Below, in pieces: positions 1 to 11,362 of a DNA stretch of 64,000 nt. Source of the stretch: Macrophomina tecta (Eukaryota; Ascomycota; Dothideomycetes; Botryosphaeriales; Botryosphaeriaceae); NCBI GenBank assembly GCA_024180945.1, contig JAKSGN010000036.1, positions 1,240,001 to 1,304,000 on the forward strand, written 5' to 3'. Both the position numbers and the translations under genes were made by a program. Each line of letters begins with the position of its first letter. Position 1 is the first letter of the stretch. Under the pieces are notes generated by a model. That model did not search any database. It worked only from the letters and a program-made list of their open reading frames with translations, and was not told the DNA's origin.

Positions 1-381
1 CTCGTAAACTCCGTTGAACAAAAAAAAAAAAAAAAAGGCCAGAACGGGAAAAAACCGTAACCTTGTATGCAAACGTGCTAACCCATTCAGAATCTACGCG
101 CTATCGCGGATGAAGAATGAGGAGAAAAGATATAAAACTAGATATGCATGAAGACAAGTCGTCAATTGTTTCGTCAGTTGCAGAGTCGCCTTAGAGGCAA
201 CTCATTCCGCATAGTCTGTGCCGGTCTCTCTCTTCCTGTACTCCAGTGGTGCGTTCCCCGCCTCAGAAGTAGAAAGAACGAATGATGTGAATTTTGAGAA
301 GTGCCACCCATTGCCGATTCGAATAACATTGAACGCCTGGTCGGCTATGAAAAACCATGTCGACGATTGCATGGTGACGGC
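1..381. other. Gene-free start of window
   Basis: Contains an A-tract at about 20-36 and the presumed 3' flank of the minus-strand gene that ends at 382. I see no reading frame with family resemblance here; the ORFs that cross it lie antisense to that gene. Confidence 0.5.
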
Positions 382-2547
382 TCAGTTCTTCCGGTCATGG
401 TCCAGACCTGCAGACTCCGCCAGGTCTACCTCCGGCGGGTCCCTCATTGTCTCGAAGCTGGGGCGGGGAGAGACATCCGGAATACTGCTCTCGGGTGTGA
501 AAACGGTAGTGACAGAAGGCGTGTATTCGCGGAAACCATCAACGACGATATCGCTGCTGTCAGCGTCCTCCTCGTACGCAGGGGGCGCGTCATCAGTATC
601 GACACTGCCGAGGTCTGACTTGTACGACGGGAGACTGCTAGTACGGGACATGGCTTGCGGTGGAGGCGGAGCATACATGCCTTGAGGCATGTGGTGAGCA
701 TGGGGGTGAGCGATCGGCTGCATATGCGGGTGGGGGTAAGGTTGCATATGAGCATGAGCGTGAGCGTGTGCTTGAACATGAGGATGGGGGTGACCGCTGA
801 CACAAGGGCAGGTTGAGGGGCCTGGAGAGGCCGACGTCGACCTGCCCTGTTCAGCTTGGACAATATCATGCGCGAGTTCATGAGCAGTCCGGAGGTTCCT
901 GATTTCCTCCTGCATAGCATCCTCAAGCCTCCCTTCCTGATCCAAGATCAACGCCCTCTTCTCTTCGTAGTCAGCCTGACGATCCCAGTCATCCTTGCCG
1001 CCACTCCACCATTGCTTCCAGGCGTGGCGGCGGGCAAGACGACGGTACTGTCTAGCAGTGCGACGTTCCTCACGAGTAGCACGACGTTCAGTGCGCTGAC
1101 GGAGAGTGCAACAGTTACGGCGGATGAAGCTGAAAATGCAGGCCAAACCGGTGAGCGAGGCGAAGGTCATAAGAACGGCGTGAACCGGACGAGGTCCCTC
1201 GCGGTGATGATGAGGCGGCGGGGGCGGTGGGGGCATCGGACCGTCTGGACCTCCGAACGGAGGTGGCGGCGGCGGAGGCATTCCATGTCCGTGCGGCCCA
1301 CCAAACGGCGGAAAGGGTGGCGGAGGGGGAGGTGGAGGTGGGCCAAAGCCTGCCGGGTGATCTAAAGGAGGAGGGCCAGGCGGGTGGTGATTGAACTTTT
1401 GGTGGTTCGGAGGACCATGAGCAAAGTCGGCGTTGATCTCGGCAAAGGCCTGGTCGGGACGACGGTGGAACGGAGGAGAGTGAGGGTGGTGCATGCTGTC
1501 GCCGTGAGAATGATCGTGCGGACCGGGAGTCAGATGAACGTAAATGATCCTAGCAGCGCCGTGGGCCTTGTGCAGAAAAGCCTTGAAAATGCAAGAGAGA
1601 TTGTCACAAGTCTGCAGCTCGTCCTTCAACGAGTGGGCATGCTCTCGCATGTGAGCATGGATAATCTTCTTCTGATTGCGGATTCGTTCCTGAATCTCCT
1701 TCTCCTCGGACTCAAGCTGACGGAGGAGCTCGATCTCGTCCTCGATGGAAGTGCTTTGGTGAAAGAAACCCTCTGGAAGGTCATCTAAGTTGACAGGGGC
1801 AAGCCTGAGGTCGGCGGGTGGATTGCGCCAGTCCTTGCCGCCGAGGGGCTTGGGTAGAGTGATTGGATTGGTAGCAAGTCTCAAGAGCTCGACCTTGCGA
1901 GCGGTCTGCTTGAACGAGACTGTGAAGCCGGCAGGGTTCCGAACGGACTTCTCGTCGACCTTCTTGATGTTGACGGTCAAGACCTGGGCGACATCATCCC
2001 CGTACTCCTGTTCGCCAAGCTCCGGGAGTGATTCGAACAGACAGGCAGTTTCCCAGGACAAATCGAGGTCGTGGTCAGGCTCATGTTCGGAAGTAGCCTT
2101 GTTGGAGCTCGAGACGGAGCCGTTGCCCTCGGCGCGAAGGTCATTCCACTTCTGGACTAGGTGCTGGCCATTGAGGGTGACGTTTGCTTCGCCACAGGGT
2201 TGGTCGGAGGGGAAGACTTGGAAGTCGAAAACCTGAGGAAAGGTCAGTTTGGGCAGTGGGAAGCTTAAGAACGGAGAGCGTACGAGCGATTCGTCATCGT
2301 CAGCGCCAAGGCAGCCTTGGCAAGGGACAGAAAAGGTTGCCTGGGCGTTCAGAGCATCTGGCGGTCATGAGCGAGAGTCTACGGGGGCTGCGGAGGACAT
2401 GACAAGCGTACCGAGCTCGAGCACCAATGGCCTCACATCATCGAGAGGTTGAGAGCGGCCGTGGGGATTGTGGACCGGCGGCGGGAGGGCTGCAGCGGCG
2501 GCGAGGGCCGGCAGCAGGGCGAAAGCTTGCTTGAGCGAAGCGCGCAT
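382..2547 (-). CDS. His/Pro-rich single-pass membrane protein with signal peptide, function unknown
   Basis: Model complement(join(382..2357,2412..2547)), 703 residues. The 54-nt intron (2358-2411) removes an in-frame TGA and joins the frame as LELD/ALNAQ. The start at 2547 (MRASLKQAFALLPALAAAAA) gives a textbook signal peptide. The mature N-terminal half is a Cys-containing domain (FSVPCQGC, then the acidic GADDDES) that would lie in the ER lumen or outside; I recall a fungal DUF7728-type family with this pattern but could not check it. One hydrophobic segment at about residues 436-458 (VLMTFASLTGLACIFSFI) is followed by an Arg-rich stop-transfer stretch. Runs rich in His and Pro lie on both sides of it. 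The C-terminal tail contains PPAYEE, a PY-type motif as bound by WW-domain ubiquitin ligases. A type I membrane protein is inferred; its activity is unknown. Confidence 0.75.
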
Positions 2548-3356
2548 GGCAGAAGGGAGGATATCCCCGCGCAATAGTGACCGGCGGCAGGCACGGGAAA
2601 TAGGCAAGACTCAGGCTCAAACAACGACAAGAACAAACACACAGCAGCAGTAGCACAGCGACGGGCCAAAGTGGAGCTGGCGGAGGGAGCGGACAGTCGA
2701 GCAGGCAGCAGGATTCCACGGGGTAGGGCTGTGACTTTTAACGCCAGATGCCGCGTCAGCCTCGGGGGGCGAGGCGCTGTTGCGAGAGGCACTTGGCGCT
2801 CGGGCCACGGCCGCTGCGAGCCCGCCAGCCAGACGATGCCACCGCGCGCGAAGTGTTGCGGAGATGTGCTCTGCTCGCGTCCAAGGCTCGCGTGGCTCGA
2901 AGCTTTGTCCCTGCAGGAGAGCCGGAGCCCCGGCGCTGGAGCGTCGTGCGCTGCTCCTGCAGGTGAGCGGGCGAGAGAGAGGGAGACGAGCGAGAGCGCC
3001 AATTGCACGCAGCAACACGCGCGCCATGCCCCCGATTCACGTGAGAACCTAAACGGCAGCCGCACCCGGACGGTGCACTCGGATGGCTGCTCAAGACACG
3101 GAATTTCCGTCGGCCCGCCCAGCAGCCGGCTGATCGTCGGCTCGCCAAGCGTCGAGAGCTGTGACGCGGGCGTGCTGCTCAGATCCATGTGTATGTGTGT
3201 TCTGCCAGCCAACCACCTCGACCCCCCATCCCTCGCACGCCAGCAAGCGCAGCAGCCCGCACTCGATACCTCCGCGCTCGGCTACCACAGCCGCTGTTTT
3301 GAACGCTCGCGCCGCCCTGAAACAATCCTCGATTGCCCGCAAACACACCCGGCCCA
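2548..3356. promoter_or_regulatory. Divergent promoter region between the membrane protein and LSM4
   Basis: About 810 bases, GC-rich, between two divergent start codons. Many overlapping ORFs exist on both strands but none shows family motifs or splice-compatible extension. No clear TATA box seen. Confidence 0.5.
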
Positions 3357-3879
3357 ATGGTGAGCCAGCGCAGCCCCTCCGCCGTCGGCACCTCCGAGCT
3401 TGCTATTGAATGACGCGGACATGCAGGCGCTGACTTGACGTCTACAAGCTGCCCCTAGGCCTCCTCAATGCCGCCCAAGGCCACCCCATGCTCGTTGAGC
3501 TGAAGAACGGCGAGACGCTCAACGGTCACCTGGTCAATTGCGACAACTGGATGAACCTGACTCTGAAGGAGGTCGTGCAGACCAGCCCCGACGGCGACCG
3601 CTTCTGGAGGTTGCCCGAAGTTTACATCCGCGGCAACAACGTACGCGTTCACTCTGCCGACCGCATGCTTGGCCACTGTTAACGTCAAGACAGATTAAGT
3701 ATCTGCGCGTGCCCGACGAGATCATCGATTTGGTGAAGGAGCAGCAGCAGCGTGACCAGGCCAATCGCGGCGGCCGCGGCGGTAGTCACCAGCGCGGAGA
3801 CCACAGTGGGCGTGGCGACAGGGGTCGTGGAATGGGCCGCGGCGGCCGTGGTGGTCGCGGTCGCGGTCGGGGCGCATGA
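3357..3879 (+). CDS. LSM4: U6 snRNA-associated Sm-like protein LSm4
   Basis: Model join(3357..3359,3449..3640,3694..3879), 126 residues. Exon 1 is only the ATG. The 89-nt first intron (GTGAGC, CTGAC branch, ACAAG acceptor) joins it to [13 protein letters not shown], the usual LSm4 N-terminus; the 53-nt second intron joins GNN to [12 protein letters not shown]. The Sm fold covers residues 1 to about 78 (Sm1 with [11 protein letters not shown], Sm2 with YIRGNNIKYLRVP). The tail is an RGG/GRG stretch, as in other LSm4 proteins, where it promotes P-body assembly. LSm4 is part of the LSm1-7 ring (mRNA decapping, cytoplasm) and the LSm2-8 ring (U6 snRNA, nucleus). Length and motifs are normal. Confidence 0.95.
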
Positions 3880-4435
3880 GCATTCTAAGCATAAGCATTC
3901 TAAGCATGAGTACAGAAAGGCTACTTTTGGACAACCCTCGAGGAAGAGCGTGCTCGGAGCATGGGCCCTACGAGGCGTCATGCTGAGGCTGACGATGTGG
4001 ACCATGTCGCACCATCACTGCAAAAAGCTGGCTTTGCAAGGCCTGGACGAGTATGAGAAGAGATATGGCAAATGCGCAAATGCGCATATACTATTGATAA
4101 TGGCTTGAAACTTGGCTAGCATCATGGAGACATCAGAGCAGAAGGAAAATCAAAAGGCACCTCGGCGCAAGCAGTCGAGTTGATCAGGTCGATAAGGAGT
4201 TTTTGCAATATACCCTGGTGCATGTTGCTTTGCGCTGCCAAGCCATGAATGAGCTGAACAACATTGGTTGACTCATCCACCTGTCTTCCTCTCTCTAGAG
4301 ATTTGTGCTGTGCATTATGCTGCTTGACCGAGCTCGTTGCAGAGAGCTTGCACTTGCGTGCGGAGGGCTTCCGCGCGACGGTTCCGTAAAACTCCAAACT
4401 TCGCAGCAACAACACCACCACCAACAACTTGCCCA
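3880..4435. other. LSM4 3' flank and PPR gene 5' region
   Basis: Starts with a short tandem repeat (GCATTCTAAGCAT-like units at about 3880-3907). No gene recognised. Confidence 0.5.
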
Positions 4436-6293
4436 ATGACAACAACGCCACCCCTGATTGTGGACCGGCTGTGGCATTATCTGTGTCCTGCATTCACACA
4501 GCTTTCCGCCAGCACTAGACGAGCCGTTTTAAGAGCCTCAACGCGTTCCGCCACGACCCTTCGCCCAAGACATGTTCCGTCTTCACGATGCGCCCGACAC
4601 ACGAGCACCGTGCAGTCACCCATCCGCTTCACTACCCAGGGCTCGAAAGTCTATGTAAACGAAATAAGGAAAAAGAACTACGAGAAGAGACTGGCCTCGG
4701 CCACCGTCGATGAGCTCGACCACCTCGAGACGCCCCAAATCTATCTCCGCCTACGCCGCCTCGCTGCCGATGGGAATATGGACAAGGTCAATCACCTAGT
4801 TTCATACTTGCTGGCTAAGAGAGGAGAGGCGCCCAATGTATCGCTCTTCTCGGCCGCCATACTGGCAAATGTGAGCGCGGTGGAAGGGTCTGCGGCGAGA
4901 GCTGCTGCTCTGCTCAAGGAAATGGGAGATGAGGGACTGGAACCAACGGCTGAGATATGCCATGACATGCTCAAGGTCTGTTTGATTGGGTAACCGGACG
5001 TAAGGACACAAGGACTGATCTGGACGCAGGTTCTAGCTGTTCACCCCGACTATCTGCTCAGGGAAGCAATCATCCAGTACATGCACCAAAGATGGTTCAA
5101 TTTGACCGCTGAGGGCCACCACGATATCGTGGTTGGCCTCCTCCGAGACAGCCAATATGAAATAGCACTCAATCGTATGGATGCCATGCTCTCCGAGGGC
5201 ATGCAAATCAAAAGCTGGCTTTACGACATGGCAATCTACATGCTTTGCAACGTTGGGGAAGTTGATGAGGCATTCCGCATCATGCAGCAGCGTGTTGAAT
5301 CTGGGGAACGAAATATTTCCAAAGCGGTCTGGTATTCACTCCTGGACGCTGCAAGTAATACCCTGAACGTAAGGTAAACGCCACAGGACAGTGAAAATCA
5401 GCATGCTGACCATCCAATAGCATCCGGCAATAGAGTACATTTGGAGGCGACAGGTTGATCCAGGATATCTCAAACCTTCTTCTGGTATCTGCTTCAACGC
5501 TCTTATCTCAGCTTCGCGGCATGCGGATGCCGATTTGGCGACAACAGTCGTTCGATTATTAGGTGAACGGAAAGAGGTCCTGACGACACAGCACTACGAG
5601 ATGCTCGTGGAAACGTATGTCAAAGCTGAGGATATGAAGACTGCTCTCTCCGTTCTGTGTATCATGCAGAGCAGTGGAACGCCGCCTGATGAGTATTCAA
5701 CGAGGTTGCTGTTCAAATGGGTGCGCGCCGACTCCAGTCGTGGGATACAATTGTTCGACGAGCTACGGTCATTGAAGGAAGAGGGTTCCACGGTGCCAGT
5801 TGCCGCCGTAAATGCTTTGATCGAGGCATCCATCTACAGGAATGATCTGGATCAGGCCATCGACATGTACAAGGCCTTGCACACTGTCTGCGAAAGTGGT
5901 CCCACAACTGCGACATTCAACATTCTCTTCCGAGGCTGCCCTAAACGTAAGGACTTGGCCATGTTTTTGGCTGCCGAGATGGTGGAGCGGAATGTGGAGC
6001 CAGATGCGCTGACGTATGATCGGCTGCTGCTTGTCTGTCTCAGCGAGCAAGATAACTACGACGATGCATTCCGGTACTATGAGGAAATGCGTAGCCGGGG
6101 ATGGATCCCACGGGCTGGCACTTTCGTTGCAATGGCTCGAAGGTGTGCACGAGCGAAGGATCCGCGGGCATGGGAGGTGGTGGATGTGATGAGAGAGTGC
6201 GGTATTGACGCCAACAGTATCAAGTTTGTAAGAGGATGGTTAGACCTTAATTGGGGAAAGGTCTCGGAGCAGGACCCAGACCTGACGCGGTGA
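4436..6293 (+). CDS. Pentatricopeptide repeat (PPR) protein, probably mitochondrial
   Basis: Model join(4436..4975,5030..5368,5421..6293), 583 residues, with introns of 54 and 52 nt that keep phase 0. I start at 4436 (MTTTPPLIVDRLW) because it gives an Arg/Ser/Thr-rich N-terminus typical of a mitochondrial targeting peptide; an upstream in-frame start is possible. From about residue 120 on, the protein is made of helical hairpins of PPR length, clearest in the last exon (ATFNILFRGCPKRKDL, then a 35-residue step to ALTYDRLLLVC, then AGTFVAMARRC). PPR proteins bind organellar RNA and act in its processing, stability or translation. The target cannot be told from sequence. It lies 157 bp... more exactly about 560 bp downstream of LSM4 on the same strand, with no sign of shared function. 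Confidence 0.85.
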
Positions 6294-6763
6294 GCTGGCA
6301 GAGCTCCTGCCAGGTATCAGCAGTTGCAAGCAGGCGATAGTACATTGCGAGGGATTGTCTTAATCCTGGCAATGACACGGCTCAATGCTGCACAACTCAG
6401 CCGGCCCGGAATGAGGAAATTTTAGCAATAAGCACCATCTGCAGAGCTAGTGATGTCTTGGCGCAGCTTGATGGTGGTGTTGGCATGGCTGGCCGGTTAG
6501 CGTAGAATGACGTATCTATCCTGGCCCACGCGCGGGAGTGGTTGCGCCCTGGTGTGCCAGGGCATCATTGATCATCAAACAAGCTCCTGTCCACGATAAC
6601 GAGCCTCGCCGCCTCTATTCTTTGCACCTCGCGCGAGCCATGATTCAGCTCCCGTACACCTCTGCAACACGTATCCACCAGTGCCGCGCGGCACGACGGT
6701 AGCCTTCTCTCCAGACCACTCCACTTCTTTCCCTTCGAACCCAGTTACGCGCTCGCCTGCGCC
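6294..6763. promoter_or_regulatory. Intergenic region upstream of the PTEN-like gene
   Basis: 470 bases between two genes on the plus strand. Presumed terminator of the PPR gene and promoter of the phosphatase gene; no distinct element seen. Confidence 0.4.
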
Positions 6764-8607
6764 ATGGTATGTGGCTCAGCCTCCCCAGCTTAACAAGCCC
6801 TCCCCCGGTCCATCCGAACTCTAATCCTCCCGCAATTGCGCGTATCACCCCACAGGCCTCGCTGCTCCGCCAAATCGTCGCCGGGCCGCGCGCCCGGCAC
6901 CCGGAAGCCGGACTCGACCTGTGCTACGTAACCGACTCGATCATCGCCACCTCGGGCCCCAGCGGCACCTACCCGCAGCGCGCCTACCGCAACCCGCTCG
7001 ACCAGCTCGTCAAGTTCCTCGACAAGAACCACGCTGACAAATGGGCCATCTGGGAGTTCCGCGCCGAGGGCACCGGCTACCCAGACGAGGAGGTCTACGG
7101 CCGCATCTGGCACTATCCGTGGCCTGACCACCATCCGCCGCCCTTTGCGCTCGTGCCTCGTATCATCGCCAGCATGCGCAACTGGCTCAAGGCAGATAAG
7201 GACCGGGTTGTGGTGGTGCACTGCAAGGCTGGAAAGGGCCGGTCGGGTACCGTGAGCTGTTCATACCTGATTGCAGAAGAGGGGTGGAAGGTCGAGGATG
7301 CGCTCAAGAGGTTTACGGAGAGAAGGATGAGGCCTGGCTTCGGCCCCGGAGTCTCGATCCCGAGTCAGCTGCGTTGGGTAGGTTACGTCGACCGTTGGAC
7401 TAAGGGGGGAAAGGTATATGTCGAGAGACCGATCGAAATCCTGGAGATTCACGCCTGGGGAATCAGGACCGGCGTCAAGATCAGTATCGATGGCTACGTC
7501 GACGAAGGCAAAATCATTAAGACATTCCACACCTTTACCCGTGCGGAGAGACAAATAGTGAAGGGAACTGTGAAAGATAGCGGCGGTCTAGCGGAGGTTG
7601 TCTCCGAAGTCTTGGCGGCCCGGAAACTGGACAAGGCTACGAAGGAAGAGTCAACGCCAAATTCACCGATAGACCGCAAGGCGAACAAGGAAGAGCCGCG
7701 GAGTCCGGAGGAAGCGAAGACCGAGAGTGACAGCCCGCCAGAGTACGGAGATGTCATATTCCGGCCAGCAAAGCGCGTTGTGCTTCCCACGAGCGACATT
7801 AATATCGACTTCGAACGTCGCAACAAGGCGCTCTATGGTTACACCATGGTCACTTCAGTGGCACATGTCTGGTTTAACACGTTCTTTGAAGGCAAAGGCC
7901 CAGAACAAAACGGCAAAGCTGATGATTCTGGGACATTTGAGATTGAATGGGACAAGATGGACGGCATCAAGGGCAGCAGCCGGAAAGGGACTAGAGCGTT
8001 TGACAAATTCGCAGTTGTCTGGAGAGCTCTGCCCGATTCCGAACGGCCGAACGTGGTAATTACGGAGCCGAAGGAGGGCGAGGACGTGCCGCAGTCGAAG
8101 CCTGCTGATTGGAAAGGCACACAACCCTCATACAATACTGGCACTGCGGGAAAGGATCTTGGCTTGCGAACCGAAACTCCTCCTGGGGGAAGCCCCAACC
8201 TCTCTAAGGCGAGCAGCGTCAAGAGCCAAAATAGCACGAAAGGCTCAAGCTTGTTTGTTACAGAGGACTCCATCAATGAGACGATGGGCCTGAAATCTCA
8301 CGGACCTACCGGGGAGCAGATCATCAAGGCTGGCAGCAGCAGCGAGTCGGAGGAATCGTCACCGGCAAGGAATGTGCAACAACCCATCCCTACAGTTTCA
8401 ACCCCGGAACTGAGTGCGAGCGGCATTGACGCTCAAGACCAGGCAGCCAGCAAACGTCCAGATCCAATGGCGGGAGTGGTCCAAGGAAAGGAACACGTTT
8501 CAACAGGCTCGCTGCCTGATAGTGTACCAGAAAAAGAGATGAAGACGGCGCACCCACATGCATTGGGGCACATCAAGCTCACTAAAGGGTCGCATTCGAG
8601 TTCGTGA
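6764..8607 (+). CDS. TEP1: PTEN-like phosphoinositide 3-phosphatase
   Basis: Model join(6764..6766,6856..8607), 584 residues. Exon 1 is just ATG, spliced over an 89-nt intron (GTATGT...CACAG) to ASLLRQIVAGPRARH, the conserved N-terminus of fungal PTEN homologues. The catalytic P-loop HCKAGKGRSG falls at residues 123-132, putting the Cys nucleophile at 124, the same number as in human PTEN; the lysines that read the acidic inositol headgroup are present. The general-acid loop is YPWPDHHPP. After the phosphatase domain (to about 200) comes a C2-like region (EILEIHAWGIRTGVKISIDG) and a long Ser/Glu-rich tail that looks disordered. PTEN removes the 3-phosphate of PIP3 at membranes and opposes PI3-kinase signalling. 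The TEP1 symbol follows yeast usage; orthology is inferred. Confidence 0.92.
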
Positions 8608-8757
8608 GGCGCGGAGGAATGGTTGCCATGTCTCACAGCCCGAGGCTGACATGTAAGGCGGAGCAACGGCACGGGTAGGTGCGTTGGTGTGCTGCCACAC
8701 GGTCGGTTAGCGCAAGCACGGTACATTTCCCATGGGACAGTCACAGACAGCTGCATA

Positions 8758-8787
8758 CCGCACCCGTGCAAAAGTCAGGGCGCACGG
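8758..8787 (+). repeat. Left terminal inverted repeat of Tc1 copy 1
   Basis: 30 bp beginning CCGCACCCGTGC, exactly reverse-complementary to 10039-10068. The presumed transposase binding site. It is identical in copy 2. Confidence 0.95.
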
Positions 8788-8845
8788 ACGTGCACGAGTC
8801 AAAACAACAACGTACCCTCTTCATCCCTTGCCTCATTACACCACC

Positions 8846-9934
8846 ATGCAGCGCATCTTTGGACGCGAAATTTCAGGCAATGCTAGGCAAAGGCATCAGC
8901 TTTCACATGATCAACGAGTTTCGGTTATTACACAATCGCAAGATGGTAAATCTGGGCGTCAAATTGCCCGTGAGACTCGCTTCTCAGAACACGCAATTAG
9001 GAGCTGCATCAACCACTACAATACGACTGGCCAGATTGATCTAACACCTCGTACTGGCCGTCCCCCCAAAGTCAGCCTTCGCACGGAGCGCCAGATTATT
9101 CGTTTTGTTAACCGGTTCCCAAAACTTAAGCACAGCCAGGTGATTAAGCAACTCCAGTTATCTATCCATAAAGATACGCTCAGGCGTATTCTACGCAAGA
9201 ACCATATTACCAAATGGCGTGCAAAGAATCGGCCTTGGATCTCTCAAGCGAATGCCCGCATTCGGTACCAATATGCAAAGAAATACCGGTATAAGAGCTG
9301 GAGATGGTGGATGAGGGTTACGTTCGGTGATGAGTGCTCAGTTGAGCAGGGCTCTGGCCACGCACCAAGCTGGGTTTTCCGTACGCCTGGCCAGCAAAAG
9401 TGGGACCAAAGCCGGCTTAATACACGGCCACTTGGCAAGAAGGCAAGATGTATGGTATGGGGTGGCTTTTCAGGCCAGCTAGGGGTGTCTGATTTACACG
9501 TTATAGAGCGTGATTTGGACTCTCCTAGGCAAGGCTATACTGCCAAATCCTATATCAAAGTACTGGAGGAACAGGTGCCAAGAAACTACGACTATGGTAT
9601 GTACTGGTTACAAGATGGTGCTGGTATTCATCGGGCGAACCGGGTGAAGAAATGGCTGCGTGATCACCAAATTAGGTGCATTACTCACCCCCCATATTCG
9701 CCTGATCTGAACCTCCAGGAATACCTTTGGTGGCCACTAAAGATGAAGCTTCAAGAGATTGCGCCATTTATTGAGCTTGAGAAGAATCCTGAGCGCGTGG
9801 AGGCGTTACTAGCTGAGTGGTTACCTAGGGCATACGCATTGGTGGAAAAACCAAGCCTTAAAGCGCTTTGTAAAAGTATGCCACAACGGCTTGTAGATGT
9901 TATTCAAGCTGGTGGCTATCAAACTCGCTGGTAG
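8846..9934 (+). CDS. Tc1-family DD34E transposase
   Basis: 362 residues, no intron, starting at ATG 8846 (MQRIFGREISGNARQ). The N-terminal third is a paired-like helix-turn-helix pair (SGRQIARETRFSEHAIR and HSQVIKQLQLSIHKDTLRRIL) that would bind the inverted repeats, separated by the basic linker TGRPPK. The DDE catalytic residues appear as D162 (TFGDECS), D257 (WLQDGAG) and E292 (LNLQEYLWWPLK), with 34 residues between the last two, so DD34E. Ending HTH-to-catalytic order and length are normal for a full Tc1 transposase. The first Asp lies in GDE rather than the more common SDE. No stop or frameshift is present, so this copy could still make enzyme. Confidence 0.95.
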   Translation: MQRIFGREISGNARQRHQLSHDQRVSVITQSQDGKSGRQIARETRFSEHAIRSCINHYNTTGQIDLTPRTGRPPKVSLRTERQIIRFVNRFPKLKHSQVIKQLQLSIHKDTLRRILRKNHITKWRAKNRPWISQANARIRYQYAKKYRYKSWRWWMRVTFGDECSVEQGSGHAPSWVFRTPGQQKWDQSRLNTRPLGKKARCMVWGGFSGQLGVSDLHVIERDLDSPRQGYTAKSYIKVLEEQVPRNYDYGMYWLQDGAGIHRANRVKKWLRDHQIRCITHPPYSPDLNLQEYLWWPLKMKLQEIAPFIELEKNPERVEALLAEWLPRAYALVEKPSLKALCKSMPQRLVDVIQAGGYQTRW

Positions 9935-10038
9935 CCTAGCTTTATAAAGAATCAACTCTTACTGCATTTGAGCAACTCCTTGTTGAATAATACGACTCCA
10001 AAGTATTGGTGTTGGTGGCAGGATAATTAGCGCCTTGG

Positions 10039-10068
10039 CCGTGCGCCCTGACTTTTGCACGGGTGCGG
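10039..10068 (-). repeat. Right terminal inverted repeat of Tc1 copy 1
   Basis: Perfect 30-bp inverted match to 8758-8787, followed by the TA target site at 10069-10070. Confidence 0.95.
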
Positions 10069-10070
10069 TA

Positions 10071-11362
10071 CGTGGAAAGTTGAAGATTTGTCTCGGCTGG
10101 CTTTGTGCTGCACCTAGAAACACAGGTAGACAGACTGGGCTCCCGAAGATTCGACTACTCAGGGTCTTTTTTATTACGTGTCTTCTTTTCGTCCAAGCTG
10201 CAGACACCGGGGTTTTGGGACATCTGGAATGCAATCGATGGACTAATGCACGTTCGGAATATTTTCTTTTTTTTTTTTTTTGTCCGCTCGGGCTCCTTGC
10301 CTAGCGAGCGTTGTCTTGTTACATGTTGCATGGCACCATCAGGCGCTTGGTGGAGACCAGAGGCGACGGCTAAGACGATAGATGACTGTGAATGGTCAGT
10401 ATGCTGCAGGCCTCATGTGAGATGGAGGCGGCGCGCAGGCGGCGGTGAAACCAAGCACGTTAGCATGGGTGATGTGTGTTGCCGTGAGGCTGAGAAAACG
10501 CACTCGAACCAGTGATGTGTGGGAATATGCATGGAGGCCATGTGCGGAAAGGCAGGACTCCATGCCTTGAGGGCCGTAATATAATCTGATCGCCTCCCGT
10601 GGAAAGTTGAAGCGATCGTCCAGACGCAGATGTTCGAGATTAATGGCCACCTCTGCGTCCGAGCGACAGCTCCAACTCCGCGTAAGATGGGGGTGACTGG
10701 AAGTATGTGCGCCGAGAGTGAAGCCTAGCAGCGCCGCGCAACGATGGACGCGCTTGCGCGGCCATTGGCTGGGAGGTGCAGGCTCACCGCGCCAGAAAGC
10801 GCGAGGCACAACTTCAGCCTCGTGGCCGCTTTCCTCGCATGCATGCCATGCGCTGTATTTAACCTTGGTGGCGCCCTCTGCTCTCCCTCGTTTTCTTAGC
10901 ACCGGGCGCGAGAGGAGCCAACGCAGCACGCCAGCCAGTTACACGCATAGCCTTAGCGGCAGCCCGCTGCATTATCGCTTTCAGTCAGCCTGGGGCCTCT
11001 TTCTCAGTCTCCATCAGCAGCCACCGACAGCTGCATGCACGCGCGCCTGCTGATCGGATGATCGCTGGACAAACCGCTGTCATTGGGACCCTTGGAAAGC
11101 CCAGATAAGAGACTTTCGCCGACCGCCGCTTCGCACACGGCCTCTCCTACTTTTCATGCTCCTCCGCTGAGGCTCTCCGCCCCCGCCGAAACCACCTCTT
11201 CTCTCCTCCCGCTTTTCCGCTTCCGCCTCCACCCCCGCAAAACCACACGGCGATCGTCCCCACCTGTGCGCGCACTCCCGCCCCGCCGCCAATCGCGAGG
11301 TGTTAGACCACTCTGAGACCGGTGCGCCAGCCCGCCAGCCCGCCGCGGCTTCAGCTACCACA
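10071..11362. promoter_or_regulatory. Long intergenic region upstream of the AAA ATPase gene
   Basis: Holds a T-tract at about 10262-10281 and a TATA-like TATTTAA at about 10856-10862, roughly 500 bp before the ATPase start, followed by a pyrimidine-rich leader. The 177-residue minus-strand ORF at 10396-10929 shows no family features and I do not call it. Confidence 0.45.

Larger units (their letters stand above)
8756..10070 (+). mobile_element. Tc1/mariner-type DNA transposon, copy 1, apparently intact
   Basis: The element (8758-10068, 1311 bp) has perfect 30-bp terminal inverted repeats and is flanked by TA dinucleotides at 8756-8757 and 10069-10070, the target duplication of Tc1/mariner elements. 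It carries one full-length transposase gene. It sits 148 bp downstream of the PTEN-like stop codon and reads in the same direction. A near-identical but broken copy lies at 52603-53912. Confidence 0.95.

Noticed and set aside
10069..10610. CGTGGAAAGTTGAAG occurs at about 10071 and again at about 10598
   Set aside because: Only about 15 bases match and no longer duplication surrounds them; probably chance.
10396..10929. 177-codon minus-strand ORF upstream of the AAA ATPase
   Set aside because: No motif and it overlaps the likely promoter of the ATPase gene.
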